A stretch of DNA of 64,000 nucleotides, taken from Usnea hakonensis. Lineage: Eukaryota > Ascomycota > Lecanoromycetes > Lecanorales > Parmeliaceae. Below, in pieces: positions 30,658 to 41,069 of this stretch. How positions within the stretch are numbered: position 1 is the stretch's first letter; each line of letters starts with the position of its first letter. The position numbers were made by a program, and so were the translations under genes. The stretch spans positions 295,773 through 359,772 of the forward strand of contig BLJB01000028.1 in NCBI GenBank assembly GCA_013423325.1, written 5' to 3'. The notes under the pieces are model-generated. The model was not told the DNA's origin. It made no database searches and was given only the letters and a program-made list of their open reading frames with translations.

Positions 30658-33600
30658 ATGGGTCCATTGGATCTCGACTCAGCGATGAAGCTTGGACCCT
30701 TTGATGCATCAGACGGTGCGAACACACCTCTCAGGCCTAAAGCCTCTCCACGCTCGACGCCGTCCACTTCTCTGTGCAGCAGCTTTTCCTTCAACGAGCA
30801 ACCTGAGTCAACAGCATCGTCAAGTGAAGAAGCTAGTCCCATCAGAGGGCGCACGCTAGTTCGAGTCCCCGCGCGTGAACGCTCTGAGCCTCGAAGTATG
30901 ACTCGACTCCAGACAGGCCCAAACGTCCAAGATATTGATAGCTCCACCATGCAGCGCCTGTTGAGTCGCGACCTCACCAATGAACCCGAAGACATCGACG
31001 GCTATTACATCGAACCCTTACCATCTGAAAGGATCAGGTATTCTTTGTCGGAACAGATACACAAGGCCGTAACCTTCAACGGCTCAATTGACTTGACCAG
31101 CTTCGGGGGTCACCGCGATACCTTTGCCATACTTGGTCTTCGTCCCGTGCAAATCAGTGGTCCCGATCTCCCAGCGACATTCTTCCGGCGACTTCTGCAC
31201 TACATCAACTTCGAAGAATATTTGTCTCTTCGCCTTTCCTGCCGGTTGTGGTCGGCTAGTGTCACTCTCGCACGTCCTCTCGTCATGCCCTTGTTCTACA
31301 ACCTTCCTGCCGAAGTCCTTGAGAAAATGAGCGCCTGCCTCTCTCCCTTTGATTTCAATGCGGCCAGGCATACGTGTAGAGCGTGGATGACCAGCAGTCT
31401 GGAAGAAGGGCTGCTTACAAGAGCACTCAAGGACTGTGGCTGGTGGAGAGCCGCAGAGGCTGACATGGATCTCCACAGAGGGTTGAACGGGCACAGAACG
31501 AGCAAAAGTATCAATGAAGAATGGCTGTTAAGCAAGCGGTTGGCTACCGAATGCTCTCTACTGCCAGGTTGGACCGGCAACGGTCTTTCAAGCAAGCTAT
31601 CCTCTTCTTCAGAGAGACAGTCCAATCACACTAGCGTTACCCTCACGTCCAAGACCGACTTTCTTGAACTGACTGCTGGCTATAATCCTCGTAGAGGCAA
31701 CCCTCAGCAGGAATTAGTGGTGCATTTTACTGTCAGCGTCTGTCACAGGTTTGTCCTCATTACAGAAGGTCACCTCATCTACGTCTACTCTCTCCAACAT
31801 GACGGGTGGTCTATCTCACACACTTACGGCGGCAAAATTTCGCGTGTGACCACTGTCATCTGTCCTCACCGCGTTCTCGCTGTGAGCATGGATACTTCTT
31901 CTCAGCGCTTTGCCGTGGCAGCTCTCCTGGAGGGCCGAGTCGGCTTGGTCTGCGACCTCCAACAGGACACGCCGCCATCATCATCACAGAAACGGTCCAC
32001 TGCCCGGGTTTCCTCGAGTGTTGCACCTGACTGTAGAGCCTTCATCTCCAGTTCCGTTTCCCCTACTGAGCTTCTTGTTGGAGGAGTCAAACCTCCCCAT
32101 GATTACGCTACGTTTCGAGCAAGCCCCAGTGAATACGCCTTCACTCGAGCCATTGCAGAAGCAAGTCTTCCAGATTTGAATAGCGACCGCGACATCCGCA
32201 AGTCCGGAAAGTTAGATGGCTCTACCGTTTCTCCCGAGCATGACTCGTATCTGGATTCCTTTCCGAACGCCGGCTATATACCTCTCGAAGAAGGTTCACG
32301 CTCCATCTACCACAACCTCTGCTACGCGAAAGACCTGCCCAGAAGCGTAGCAATCTGCCCGCAGCGCCGTTGCGTTGCCTTCGGCTGTTCTGCGGGCATT
32401 GAGCTTCACTGGATTGATGCATTGACGAGGCAAAATTTTAACCGCTGGTTTCCACTCACTGCGCCGAGCGACTTCTTGTACTTCTTTTCGCCCAGACCGG
32501 GCGCGGATTCAGGGAAGAAGCTGAGGTTGCTCAGCAGCGCTTCTCATCCAAAAGTACCCAATTCCAATACCAGTGCAACAAGATACTGTGGCGAGCAAAC
32601 TTTATCTAGCCTTAGTGCTACGGACAGTGCTCGGAGAAGCTCCGGCAGGTGCGATCACTATCGCGCTGTACCTATTAGTGACGGATGGAGCGTCTTGTTT
32701 ACCGATCCCGTGGAAGGAAACCTGTGTCTGGGTGAGGATGCACCGCGTGGAGCGGGACTCACGGAACTCACCCGAAGATTCGTTTTCAATGGACCAAGTA
32801 AGCTTGGAGCAGCCGTATTGCCCAGGATCTACGGTGCTGGTCGCGAGTTGCGGTGGGGTCTCAGGGTTGCAGCCGGGTACGGGGAAGCTATCTGGCTATT
32901 CGTCGTGTCGCCTGCTCTTTTCTTCCGAGATGCCAGCGCAGTTGAAGACCCGATCCATATCGAAGGCGTCATGGTTGGTGAAATGCAAGGGCTGGTGGAC
33001 CTCGCGGTTGACTCTTCCGGTGGCAACCTCACTATTTGGTCTTTCGCGGTTGATGGTATGGCGTTCGTCTGGCAAATAGCCGGTAGCCGGCGACCTGTGC
33101 TGGAGAGGTCCGTACTCGAAAATGGCGAAGTTAGAGTCCGGAAACAGATGTTCAAAACCTCGCCAGCAGCTGTACATTTCGACGGCGCGACATGCCGTCA
33201 CATTTTCTTGCAACCAGCGATTCAAACTTCCGTCCTCGGTCTCGACGACCGTAAAATCGACCACGACGGCGATACCATCATGCCCGATGCTAGCGCCCAG
33301 GAAGACAAACGTTACACCTCCGCCTCCGCCGATGACGACGGCGACACCATCATGCCTGACGCCAGCGCCCAGGAAGACGAAGGCTATGCCTCCGGCGCCG
33401 ACGACGACGGTAATGCATTCGCGCAGGCAGGCGGTGCTTTTGCGATCCACGCGCCGCCGCTGCGGGGTAGCTGGAACGAAGGGGATGCGGATTGGTTGCC
33501 TGATTATTTGGCGCGGGTGGGAGGGGAGATTGAGGATGAGGGGTTGGGGGTTGACGGGTTGGAGTTGACGGGGTTGGAGGTTGAGGTTGAGGTTTCGTAG
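30658..33600 (+). CDS. Large F-box protein
   Basis: Putative substrate adaptor of an SCF ubiquitin ligase, 980 residues from the first ATG. The F-box-like region lies around residues 185-260: LSLRLSCRLWS and, clearer, LPAEVLEKMSACLSPFDFNAARHTCRAW. The remaining 700 residues look beta-rich with scattered Trp and Gly (VCHRFVLITEGHLIYVYS, RRCVAFGCSAGIELHWIDA, NLTIWSFAVDGMAFVWQIA), as in a degenerate WD-type propeller used for substrate binding. Near the C-terminus a 24-residue unit with DGDTIMPDASAQED is repeated in tandem (33265-33336, 33337-33406) in an acidic tail. The frame is open upstream of the ATG with protein-like sequence (ILENASIHTLYVGPSSTPEV), so a missing 5' exon is possible. Confidence 0.75.
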   Translation: MGPLDLDSAMKLGPFDASDGANTPLRPKASPRSTPSTSLCSSFSFNEQPESTASSSEEASPIRGRTLVRVPARERSEPRSMTRLQTGPNVQDIDSSTMQRLLSRDLTNEPEDIDGYYIEPLPSERIRYSLSEQIHKAVTFNGSIDLTSFGGHRDTFAILGLRPVQISGPDLPATFFRRLLHYINFEEYLSLRLSCRLWSASVTLARPLVMPLFYNLPAEVLEKMSACLSPFDFNAARHTCRAWMTSSLEEGLLTRALKDCGWWRAAEADMDLHRGLNGHRTSKSINEEWLLSKRLATECSLLPGWTGNGLSSKLSSSSERQSNHTSVTLTSKTDFLELTAGYNPRRGNPQQELVVHFTVSVCHRFVLITEGHLIYVYSLQHDGWSISHTYGGKISRVTTVICPHRVLAVSMDTSSQRFAVAALLEGRVGLVCDLQQDTPPSSSQKRSTARVSSSVAPDCRAFISSSVSPTELLVGGVKPPHDYATFRASPSEYAFTRAIAEASLPDLNSDRDIRKSGKLDGSTVSPEHDSYLDSFPNAGYIPLEEGSRSIYHNLCYAKDLPRSVAICPQRRCVAFGCSAGIELHWIDALTRQNFNRWFPLTAPSDFLYFFSPRPGADSGKKLRLLSSASHPKVPNSNTSATRYCGEQTLSSLSATDSARRSSGRCDHYRAVPISDGWSVLFTDPVEGNLCLGEDAPRGAGLTELTRRFVFNGPSKLGAAVLPRIYGAGRELRWGLRVAAGYGEAIWLFVVSPALFFRDASAVEDPIHIEGVMVGEMQGLVDLAVDSSGGNLTIWSFAVDGMAFVWQIAGSRRPVLERSVLENGEVRVRKQMFKTSPAAVHFDGATCRHIFLQPAIQTSVLGLDDRKIDHDGDTIMPDASAQEDKRYTSASADDDGDTIMPDASAQEDEGYASGADDDGNAFAQAGGAFAIHAPPLRGSWNEGDADWLPDYLARVGGEIEDEGLGVDGLELTGLEVEVEVS
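33265..33406 (+). repeat. 72-bp tandem coding repeat, two copies
   Basis: Two adjacent copies starting at GACGGCGATACC (33265) and GACGGCGACACC (33337), encoding the acidic DGDTIMPDASAQED unit. The second copy is 3 bases shorter. Differences are mostly synonymous. Confidence 0.8.
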
Positions 33601-34749
33601 GGAGGGGGGGGGTGGGTTGGAGTGGGTGATTAATGGAGATTGTATGGAGAGAGAGGAAAGGTGGAGCAGAGTGAGGACAGTGGAGTATAGATATTATTAT
33701 CGTTGCTATTACTGTTGGATGCAGTGTTCATGAATCCAATCCTGAGCTTGGGATGTCGCAGAGTGAAGTCGTTAAAATCATCCCCTTCAGAGAAGTTCAA
33801 TCACAGCTCTGAAACAAACAATGCAGCTTTTCTACTTAGCCAATTATTGCATGATAACGTTCCAGAGACGAGGAGAGGCTTTCAGAACGCAGCCGGAGAA
33901 GAAGAAGAGCAGAGAAAATGAAATATTTCATTAACATTATCATGGTGAAAGATTATCGACTTCCTACAACACGTAAAAGGAACTTTATCAATCCCCAACC
34001 CCCCTTCTAAGATTCCCACAACCCATTCACCAACAAAAAATTCATGAATCGCAGACACCGTCCCTCAAGCGCCTTAGGTAGGTAGAGCGAACAAGGCACT
34101 ATCTCCACACATCATCATTAACGCATAATCTTCGCCACTTGCGAAAGGAGCATAAAAAAAACGTAAGCGGTAAAAGGCAAGTCTCATGTTATGTGGGTGT
34201 GAGTGTCTCCAAGGGACCGGCTGCATACACACAGCCTCAGATTTCAACAACTGTTTTCTTAATCATTGACAAGTATAGAGTGACAGGGTAAAGGAAATGG
34301 CAGCGTACCGTATGGATAGGTATTCTTGGGTCCGATTCATGACCATGTAGTACCCAGAACGAGGTTACGATGAGCCTGTGACTGCGGGCTGTACGCGCTG
34401 GAGGCCTGATGCTTGTGTGAATATGTTAGCTTGCAATTTTTCTGGCAATTAGGCTGATGGAGAAGAGAGCGAAGGAGGTCGATCAGAGTCTAATTGTAAA
34501 TACCATCATCGGGTTGCAATTGCAAACGCTCAATGTTTGTTTCTGACATAGGATTCATCATAGAATAAGGAAGGAGGAGGAGAAGGGAGACTAGGAATTG
34601 CTGTACTTACCTTGTAATCTACAATTGCTCGATCCCGGTAACCAGTGCATCTAATTGTATATTGTCTCCATTGGACAGCATAGAACATAACGATAGGGAT
34701 CTTTTCGCCGAAGATTAGCAGGTTGAAAGACCAGATAGTGCAGGTCAAC
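33601..34749. other. Intergenic region
   Basis: Tail-to-tail 1.1 kb between the F-box gene and MSH3. A minus-strand frame runs on past the MSH3 stop (34530-34775). The last MSH3 codons also overlap a possible donor (GTGAGT near 34754), so an alternative spliced 3' end cannot be excluded. Nothing else seen. Confidence 0.45.
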
Positions 34750-37700
34750 TCACAAGTGACTGAGCTGTTTCTCACCAGCCTCCTGTTCTAGCTCTTTCGA
34801 CTTGATGGCAGCAACACCGAGGACAGACTCCGGAACTTTAGCCAGGCGGGCGACGTTTAGGCCGTACGATCGGTGAGCGACGCCTTCTCCAATCTCATAA
34901 AGAAATGTGATCTCCTTGCTAGCATCACCAGTCTCCTTGAAACGCATGTGCACGTTCTTTAGCTCACCATTTTCGAACCTCTTGGCTAGTGCGCTGAGAT
35001 TTTGATAATGGGTGATGAACAGCGTCAGGCTCTGCTTCTCTCTGACTACATGATCCAATACAGCTTGAGCAATTGCAACGCCGTCGTGCGTTGAGGTCCC
35101 ACGTCCAAGCTCGTCTAAGATGATCAACGATCTCGAAGTCGCCTGCTTCAGGATGTCTGATGTTTCGGATAGTTCCACCATGAAAGTAGACTCTCCAGCC
35201 ATCATATTATCAAAGGCACCCATGCGCGTAAAGACAGCATCGAGCATTCCGAGCTTAGCAGACTGGGCTGGAACGTAAGATCCAATCTGGCCCATAATGG
35301 CAATGAGGGCGACTTGGCGAACATAACTTGACTTGCCGCCCATATTTGGACCGGTAATGAGCAAGGCTCTCGTAAGATCCGAAGCAAGATCAGTGTCATT
35401 GGGCACATAGGCATCGAGAAGAAGTTGTTCGACCATGGGATGTCTTCCCTGCTCAACAGAAATACACGTCTCGTCTGTGTACTCCGGCTTGACGTAGCCT
35501 GGCTGACTGGCGATAGCTGCAAGTGACAGTAAACAATCAAGGGTAGCAAGAGCCTGAATGCAGTCTCGGAATGACTGGTACTTGGATGAGATGTCGGCCA
35601 ATAGTCTGGTGAACGCAACATCGCACGCGGCGGCCAAGGCTTCTTTATGCTGATCCCTTTCACGGATGAGACGTACGACTTCGGGAGTATGGAATCGAGA
35701 AACCTTCTTTGTACCACTGATCTTTGCCCATGAAGCTGGGACATTTTTGAGTAATGCGTTATCCACCTCGATCAGATATTCTATGCCAGCGACGGTGACG
35801 TAGTCAACTTTCATTTTTTTCACTTTTGCGGCCGCAATGGGTCGATGAGCATCAAGCTCCTGCTCAACGCTCGCTATACCCATCTTGTGCTCCATAATGT
35901 CTTCGCTTTCAACCTCTTCTCGAAAGAAAGCATACTTGTCGTCCGACTTGGCAGCTTCTGGATTGATCTGGTCCAGATACGAGACTACGTCATCTGCAAT
36001 GGTTGGAAGAGCAGCGATAGCAGTGTTGATGATTGATGACTGGAAGCCAGCATCCGAAGGCTTTTTCACTGACAGGAACTCAGTGGCGATTCGTTGCATA
36101 GTCTGCAGGACTGTCAAAAGCTCCGGTCGAGTACATTTGCCATAGTAGATGCGGATCAAGCTTTTCTCCAAGTCACTCCGGATCTGAGCGAGAAGGTGTT
36201 TGACTTTGTCTACTCTCATTGTCGGCTGGTCATCGTTGAGCTCTTCAACTGCGGCGATGCGTTCTTCCAGCTCAGCCTTCCTAAGCAGCGGTCGACCTAC
36301 CCATTTGCGAAGCAGCCTTTGGCCAAAACGTGTCTTGGTCCTGTCCAAGGTCCAGAACAGGCTCCCTTTCTCGGTATGATCTGTCTGATTCTGGTATATT
36401 TCCAGGCTGGTCAGGCTGGTCCCGTTGAGCAGCATGTGCGATCGAGCGCTGAATGACTGGAAGTATTTTGTGAGATCAAAAACGTGCTCGAGACCATAGT
36501 CGGTTAGGTGTGTAATCATTGCCGAGAGACAGATCGTTACACCCTCGGCCAGCTTTAGCACGTTGTCCAGGATCTTGCTTGCTTTCTCGTCCTCCTCTGC
36601 AGATGATGCCTTCATCCTCCCAGCGTAAAAGTTTGAAACGTGATTGTAAGCTTGTGCTGCCATGGTCTTCGGCTTTTCGACTCTCTCCAATCGTACTTTG
36701 TCTCCAAAGATGTTTGTCTTGCTTCCGGAAAGATGCTGCACCAACTTTTCGGTTGCCCTTGAGAGGTCGCCAACAATCAGGATCTCACAAGGCGCAATGT
36801 GAAGTAAGCGAGTCTCAATTTCACTTCTCATAAAACCATCTTCGAAGTCGTCATGTATTACATCACCAGTCGCAGGCTGTACAGCGACGAGTCCAATGTG
36901 GACCTTCTCATCAGTCCCCCAACCCTTGGGGTTGCTTTCGGTGATGCATACGAGGTAGCCTGTAGCAGGCACACCACCGGAAGGTGCCCCTACAGAAGCT
37001 TCTAAGCCTTCAACATCATCGATGTATGTGCCTTTCGTGTACAGATTAGTAAGTTTCCGAGTGAAGGGAGCATTTCGATTGTCTCCAGCGGCCTTAAGAG
37101 CTGCTGTCTCCAATTGTCGGATAATGCCAACTTTGTGCCCCGCGCCCACTAATCGCTTGACGTGTACATGTAGTCGATGGGTTGGTATGCTAGCTGAAGC
37201 AAAGCGGTCTAGATGGGCCTCGGAAGAGTGCTCGTCGTATCTGAATTTTCCAGGTATGCACACAATGCTTAGTTCTTTAGCAGCAATTCGTGCGTCTTCT
37301 CCCCAAAACTTGTACTTGTAACCAACTTCCATAACCATAAGAGTATCCAGGTGCTTCCTTTTGATTTCCAGGAATTGCCTCTCCATCGGAGTGAGCTTGC
37401 TCGCGCCTTTCTTTGCGGTGGCCCCTTTCCTCCCTTTTGTAGCAGGTTTGGGCGTTGCATCCCCTTCAGCATCTTCGTCATCCTCGGCATCTTTCTCATC
37501 TTCCGCGGTCTCTTCACTTATTACCCAATTGCGCCTCTGTATCTCAGCGATACTGTCGGGCCGGCCAAGTTTCTTGACGAATTTTTCGTGCAGTCTCTGC
37601 TTGCGCTGTTTGGTCTCGTCGTCATCTTGCTGATTTTCCTCATCCCGACTTGGGGAGCTAGAGAAAGCATATCTGGACGTGTGCTGGGGTGATTTTGGTC

Positions 37701-38079
37701 TTTTGGGTGTGTTGGCGGTTGTGGAGATGAGGTGCTTGTCAGAAGTCGTACCTGGACCATCTGCGTGCGGTTCCGAAAGGCGAAGTTTTTTACGAGCCGG
37801 CAACCCGCTCAAGTCCCCGATGTCATACTCCCTAACCTCATCGTTGACATGCTTAGGTGTCAAAGAGCTCCTTCCTCCGTATGACTGTATACCAACATCC
37901 TCGTCTGAGCCAATGAATAGGCTCTCGCCCTTGTCGCCGAGAAAGGTGCCGTTGGAAGCATTGGAGGTCTTAGGAGCCACAGCGGGAGGCGGTTTGGCCG
38001 CGGCGTTTTTAGAGAAGAAGCTCGAAATCGATTGCTGCTTCTTGGCTGGTTGCTGGGAAGAATTGTGTGAGCTCACCAT
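34750..38079 (-). CDS. msh3: MSH3: DNA mismatch repair protein (MutS family)
   Basis: Partner of MSH2 in MutS-beta, which binds insertion/deletion loops in the nucleus. Single exon, 1109 residues from ATG 38079. The N-terminus has a PCNA-interacting motif QQSISSFF (residues 15-22), followed by a disordered basic/acidic region. The MutS mismatch-binding domain begins near residue 210 (PMERQFLEIKRKHLDTLMVMEVGYKYKFWG); connector, lever and clamp domains follow. ATPase: Walker A GPNMGGKSS near 911, Walker B and signature DELGRGTSTHDG near 986, then ITHYQNL. The PIP box right after this ATG supports the start chosen. However, the frame stays open upstream for at least 90 codons with another ATG at 38349. 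Confidence 0.95.
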   Translation of the reverse strand: MVSSHNSSQQPAKKQQSISSFFSKNAAAKPPPAVAPKTSNASNGTFLGDKGESLFIGSDEDVGIQSYGGRSSLTPKHVNDEVREYDIGDLSGLPARKKLRLSEPHADGPGTTSDKHLISTTANTPKRPKSPQHTSRYAFSSSPSRDEENQQDDDETKQRKQRLHEKFVKKLGRPDSIAEIQRRNWVISEETAEDEKDAEDDEDAEGDATPKPATKGRKGATAKKGASKLTPMERQFLEIKRKHLDTLMVMEVGYKYKFWGEDARIAAKELSIVCIPGKFRYDEHSSEAHLDRFASASIPTHRLHVHVKRLVGAGHKVGIIRQLETAALKAAGDNRNAPFTRKLTNLYTKGTYIDDVEGLEASVGAPSGGVPATGYLVCITESNPKGWGTDEKVHIGLVAVQPATGDVIHDDFEDGFMRSEIETRLLHIAPCEILIVGDLSRATEKLVQHLSGSKTNIFGDKVRLERVEKPKTMAAQAYNHVSNFYAGRMKASSAEEDEKASKILDNVLKLAEGVTICLSAMITHLTDYGLEHVFDLTKYFQSFSARSHMLLNGTSLTSLEIYQNQTDHTEKGSLFWTLDRTKTRFGQRLLRKWVGRPLLRKAELEERIAAVEELNDDQPTMRVDKVKHLLAQIRSDLEKSLIRIYYGKCTRPELLTVLQTMQRIATEFLSVKKPSDAGFQSSIINTAIAALPTIADDVVSYLDQINPEAAKSDDKYAFFREEVESEDIMEHKMGIASVEQELDAHRPIAAAKVKKMKVDYVTVAGIEYLIEVDNALLKNVPASWAKISGTKKVSRFHTPEVVRLIRERDQHKEALAAACDVAFTRLLADISSKYQSFRDCIQALATLDCLLSLAAIASQPGYVKPEYTDETCISVEQGRHPMVEQLLLDAYVPNDTDLASDLTRALLITGPNMGGKSSYVRQVALIAIMGQIGSYVPAQSAKLGMLDAVFTRMGAFDNMMAGESTFMVELSETSDILKQATSRSLIILDELGRGTSTHDGVAIAQAVLDHVVREKQSLTLFITHYQNLSALAKRFENGELKNVHMRFKETGDASKEITFLYEIGEGVAHRSYGLNVARLAKVPESVLGVAAIKSKELEQEAGEKQLSHL

Positions 38080-38463
38080 GACCAGCTTGAACCATTGCTT
38101 CAAGGACTGTAATTCATTGTCACCAATACACAGAGAAATTTGCGCGTAAAGTGTTTTTCGCGTTGGCGCTAGTGATACTAGCGTATACGTAGTTTCGTCT
38201 CTACTTCGGTCCTCTTTTGAGATCCTTCCTTCACCAATTTGCGGGGATTGAGCGAAATGTTTTAAGACAGCCACGACCGTGCAATCTGGCGCGTGGGTGG
38301 AGAAGAGGAGGGTCTGTCGATGGACCTGTGTGTGGGGTAACGATATCATCCTTGGTCTCACTTGTCTCTTGTAAGATGTGCTCTAAATCACATTTCTCCT
38401 AAGCTGACACATGCCGTCTGTAGCTTGACACTTAAGCAGCTATGGCCACCTCAATCTGCCAAT
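38080..38463. promoter_or_regulatory. Divergent promoter region, msh3 / F-box gene
   Basis: 384 bp between divergent starts. The minus-strand MSH3 frame remains open across most of it and the plus-strand F-box frame is open from 38362, so transcripts of the two genes may overlap. Confidence 0.4.
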
Positions 38464-39966
38464 ATGCCGGACGAGCTCCTGGTAGATATCTTAGGCAAGC
38501 TTCCCAAGGAAACCCTGAAAACAGCCCGTCTTGTATGCTCTCTATGGAGCACTGCCGGCGCAAAATGGATGTTCAAACGAGTATACTTCGCACCCCGCCA
38601 GGCACGGATAGAGAATTTTACGAGTATTGCTGCAAATCCACACTTCGTCGGAAACGTGCAGGAATTGATCTATGATGGAAGGCTGTTCCTGCCCGAACTC
38701 GGAAATTTCGCCTCTTACTGGTCAGCCTTTTGTTCTCGCGCGATAGAAGAGTTTGATTACTACGAAGATGGTTTAAGAAATTGTCCTGATGATGGGGGGC
38801 ATGCTAATAAAGCATACCAAAATTCGATGTGGAATTTAGACTCCATTGGGGGAGGAAGAAATCTCGAGAGGGTCAATGGCAACGATTGTCGGGAGTTTTA
38901 CATGAACGTCGCCAATAGCCTTGTTCGATATACACGTCATCTTGACCGGCAAGAGCGTATCTTCAGCCAAGGTAGAGATCTTAAGGCTCTGTGCGAAGGG
39001 TTAAAATCTTTTCGGAACATTAGTAAAGTTAGTGCTCTAGTCGACTTTGCTCATTTCTCCGAATACATGCCACAAACAATTGATCGACAGGACAAGTACA
39101 TTGAATTCCACAAATGGTACAACACCCACTGTGAACGTGAATTTGGCCTCACCGTTCCACCTTCAAGATGGTGCCGCAGGCCCCAAAGTCACGATGGAGG
39201 AGAGCAAGACCAAGAGGAACACATCAAATGGGACGTCCGTGGGGTACAAAACCTTTTTCGAGCTCTGTCAATGCACTGCCCGACCCTCAAAGAACTCCGT
39301 ATAGCTTCGCTGTTCCACAACGCTCCAATGACTATCTTTCAATTGTCTGACACCGACATCGAGAAAGCTCGCACTATGTTTCGTTGCCTTACAACCCTCC
39401 AACTCCACCCCTACGTCACCAAAAGCGATGATGGTGCAGAGTATCTTAGACAGTATCACTGCCTAGAGCTTTTACTGCAGGAAGCTAAGGAGCTGCGATT
39501 TCTGTCTTCAAGTGGGTTGTTTCTTGAAGACGACTCAGAAGGATCGGATGCCGGTGACGATAATCTGACCCTGATCCAGCTGCCAGATTTTGCTCTACTC
39601 CTCGGGAAGGTGTGGCCAAATCTCGCAGTGCTAATGTTGAAGGGTGCTAGCGTGACTAAAAGGGACATGGTGTCGCTTGTTCGAGTTCATCGAGGGACTC
39701 TCCGTACCCTCGGACTGGAGATCATAACGCTGCTCGATGAAGTAAGCTGGGAAGATCTTGGACATGAGATGGGTAAGATCCTTCGGCTACACTCCGTCAT
39801 TTTAGAGGGAATATACTACGCAAGTACATCTTACGGATTTTCGGACTGGGATACGCGAGGCCCTGCTTTCGTTCACGCTGTGATGCAGTGGGCGATTCCG
39901 GATCTGCTCGAGATTGAAGAGGACTATGGTAGGTTTATTGGAAGGCTGAAAGCTGGCTCGTCATGA
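38464..39966 (+). CDS. F-box protein with leucine-rich C-terminal region
   Basis: Single exon, 500 residues. It opens directly with an F-box (MPDELLVDILGKLPKETLKT, then ARLVCSLWSTAGAKWMFKRVYF, residues 1-45), typical of the many lineage-specific fungal F-box proteins that act as SCF adaptors. The rest contains spaced leucine/hydrophobic strands (TLKELRIASLFHN, FRCLTTLQLHPYV, WPNLAVLMLKGASV, GTLRTLGLEIITLL) suggesting irregular leucine-rich repeats for target binding. Start chosen at the ATG immediately before the F-box; the frame extends upstream to 38362 without ATG. Target unknown. Confidence 0.82.
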   Translation: MPDELLVDILGKLPKETLKTARLVCSLWSTAGAKWMFKRVYFAPRQARIENFTSIAANPHFVGNVQELIYDGRLFLPELGNFASYWSAFCSRAIEEFDYYEDGLRNCPDDGGHANKAYQNSMWNLDSIGGGRNLERVNGNDCREFYMNVANSLVRYTRHLDRQERIFSQGRDLKALCEGLKSFRNISKVSALVDFAHFSEYMPQTIDRQDKYIEFHKWYNTHCEREFGLTVPPSRWCRRPQSHDGGEQDQEEHIKWDVRGVQNLFRALSMHCPTLKELRIASLFHNAPMTIFQLSDTDIEKARTMFRCLTTLQLHPYVTKSDDGAEYLRQYHCLELLLQEAKELRFLSSSGLFLEDDSEGSDAGDDNLTLIQLPDFALLLGKVWPNLAVLMLKGASVTKRDMVSLVRVHRGTLRTLGLEIITLLDEVSWEDLGHEMGKILRLHSVILEGIYYASTSYGFSDWDTRGPAFVHAVMQWAIPDLLEIEEDYGRFIGRLKAGSS

Positions 39967-41069
39967 CTATAGTCCAACCATACGCTATTAAAAGGGCTGC
40001 ATTCGCTACTACATCCCCCTGCTGTTTCAGAGCGACTTCTACATCCCTTCACATCATTGCCGTGCGGGGGACGGGATTGCTCTGGCCAAGAGCGAAATGC
40101 ATAGTAACCAAAGTACTTAGCACAAGCTAGATTAAAAGAAGCAAAAGGCGAGTCACTTCCCCATGTCTCTCATGTTGTAAAAGTCCAAGTCTGAATACCT
40201 TACCATCGCAATGATACCTGTGACTTGATCCGTTCAAACATGCAATCGAATCAATGTCGACCAGGCAATCACAAGGCCTCCCCACATCCGAAACCAAGCA
40301 CGCAATCATTCCAACGGGCCATCCAAGCCAACTGTCAGATAACCATGACTGTGACCTTTTATCTATCCACTGCACACTTCAAACCTGCTGTCAGGACGCA
40401 TTCCAGTCAAGTCCAGTCCATCTACGTATACACAACATAACCTCCCATCTATTCGACCCACAGTAGTCCCAAGTGGAAGACAGACATCCAGGACCGTCCC
40501 AATCCCACACCTCCCCACCAATCACCCAAACAATCAACCAACTAGACCTGCTCACCTACAATTGCACACTTGTTCCAGTACGGTCACACATCAACACGGC
40601 ATCTTACTTTCAAAGTCTGACCGCTCCCCTATTCTTTGATTTCGTCTTCTACTACTCGAACACGGCACCCAATGTCAAGTGTGTCAATCATTTACCAATC
40701 GTCAGCGAATCCACTGGGCAATGGAGTCAAGGATTCACTCAAGCATTATCATTCTTTCGGCCTAATCATGACATTCGTGTATATACTGTCCAAAGTATGC
40801 CCCGCTTTCAAAGCAAATCAAGCAAATGTTCCTACAGTAGTGATATACTTAGCGCTGTTCTCTCCGAACCCTCAGTCCCCAAAAACAAAGCCACCAACCA
40901 GTCTTGCAGTCCAGGGTCGTTCCTTAGCCCCAAAGCTGTCAATGGTAAAGACAGGTAGGTAATTTCGCGTGTTGCATATGATATGTAGTGCGTGAATACC
41001 TCGGAAACGTAATTATTGAATCTCCCTTCACAACTTCCTTCTCAAACGCCGTTGGTCGTTTTGATATCC
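39967..41069. other. Intergenic region
   Basis: Tail-to-tail 1.1 kb. Open frames at about 40470-40960 lack ATG starts and have unremarkable composition. No gene called. Confidence 0.5.

Noticed and set aside
40473..40958. Open plus-strand frame of 161 codons
   Set aside because: No ATG at its start, no domain, and a tail-to-tail intergenic location.
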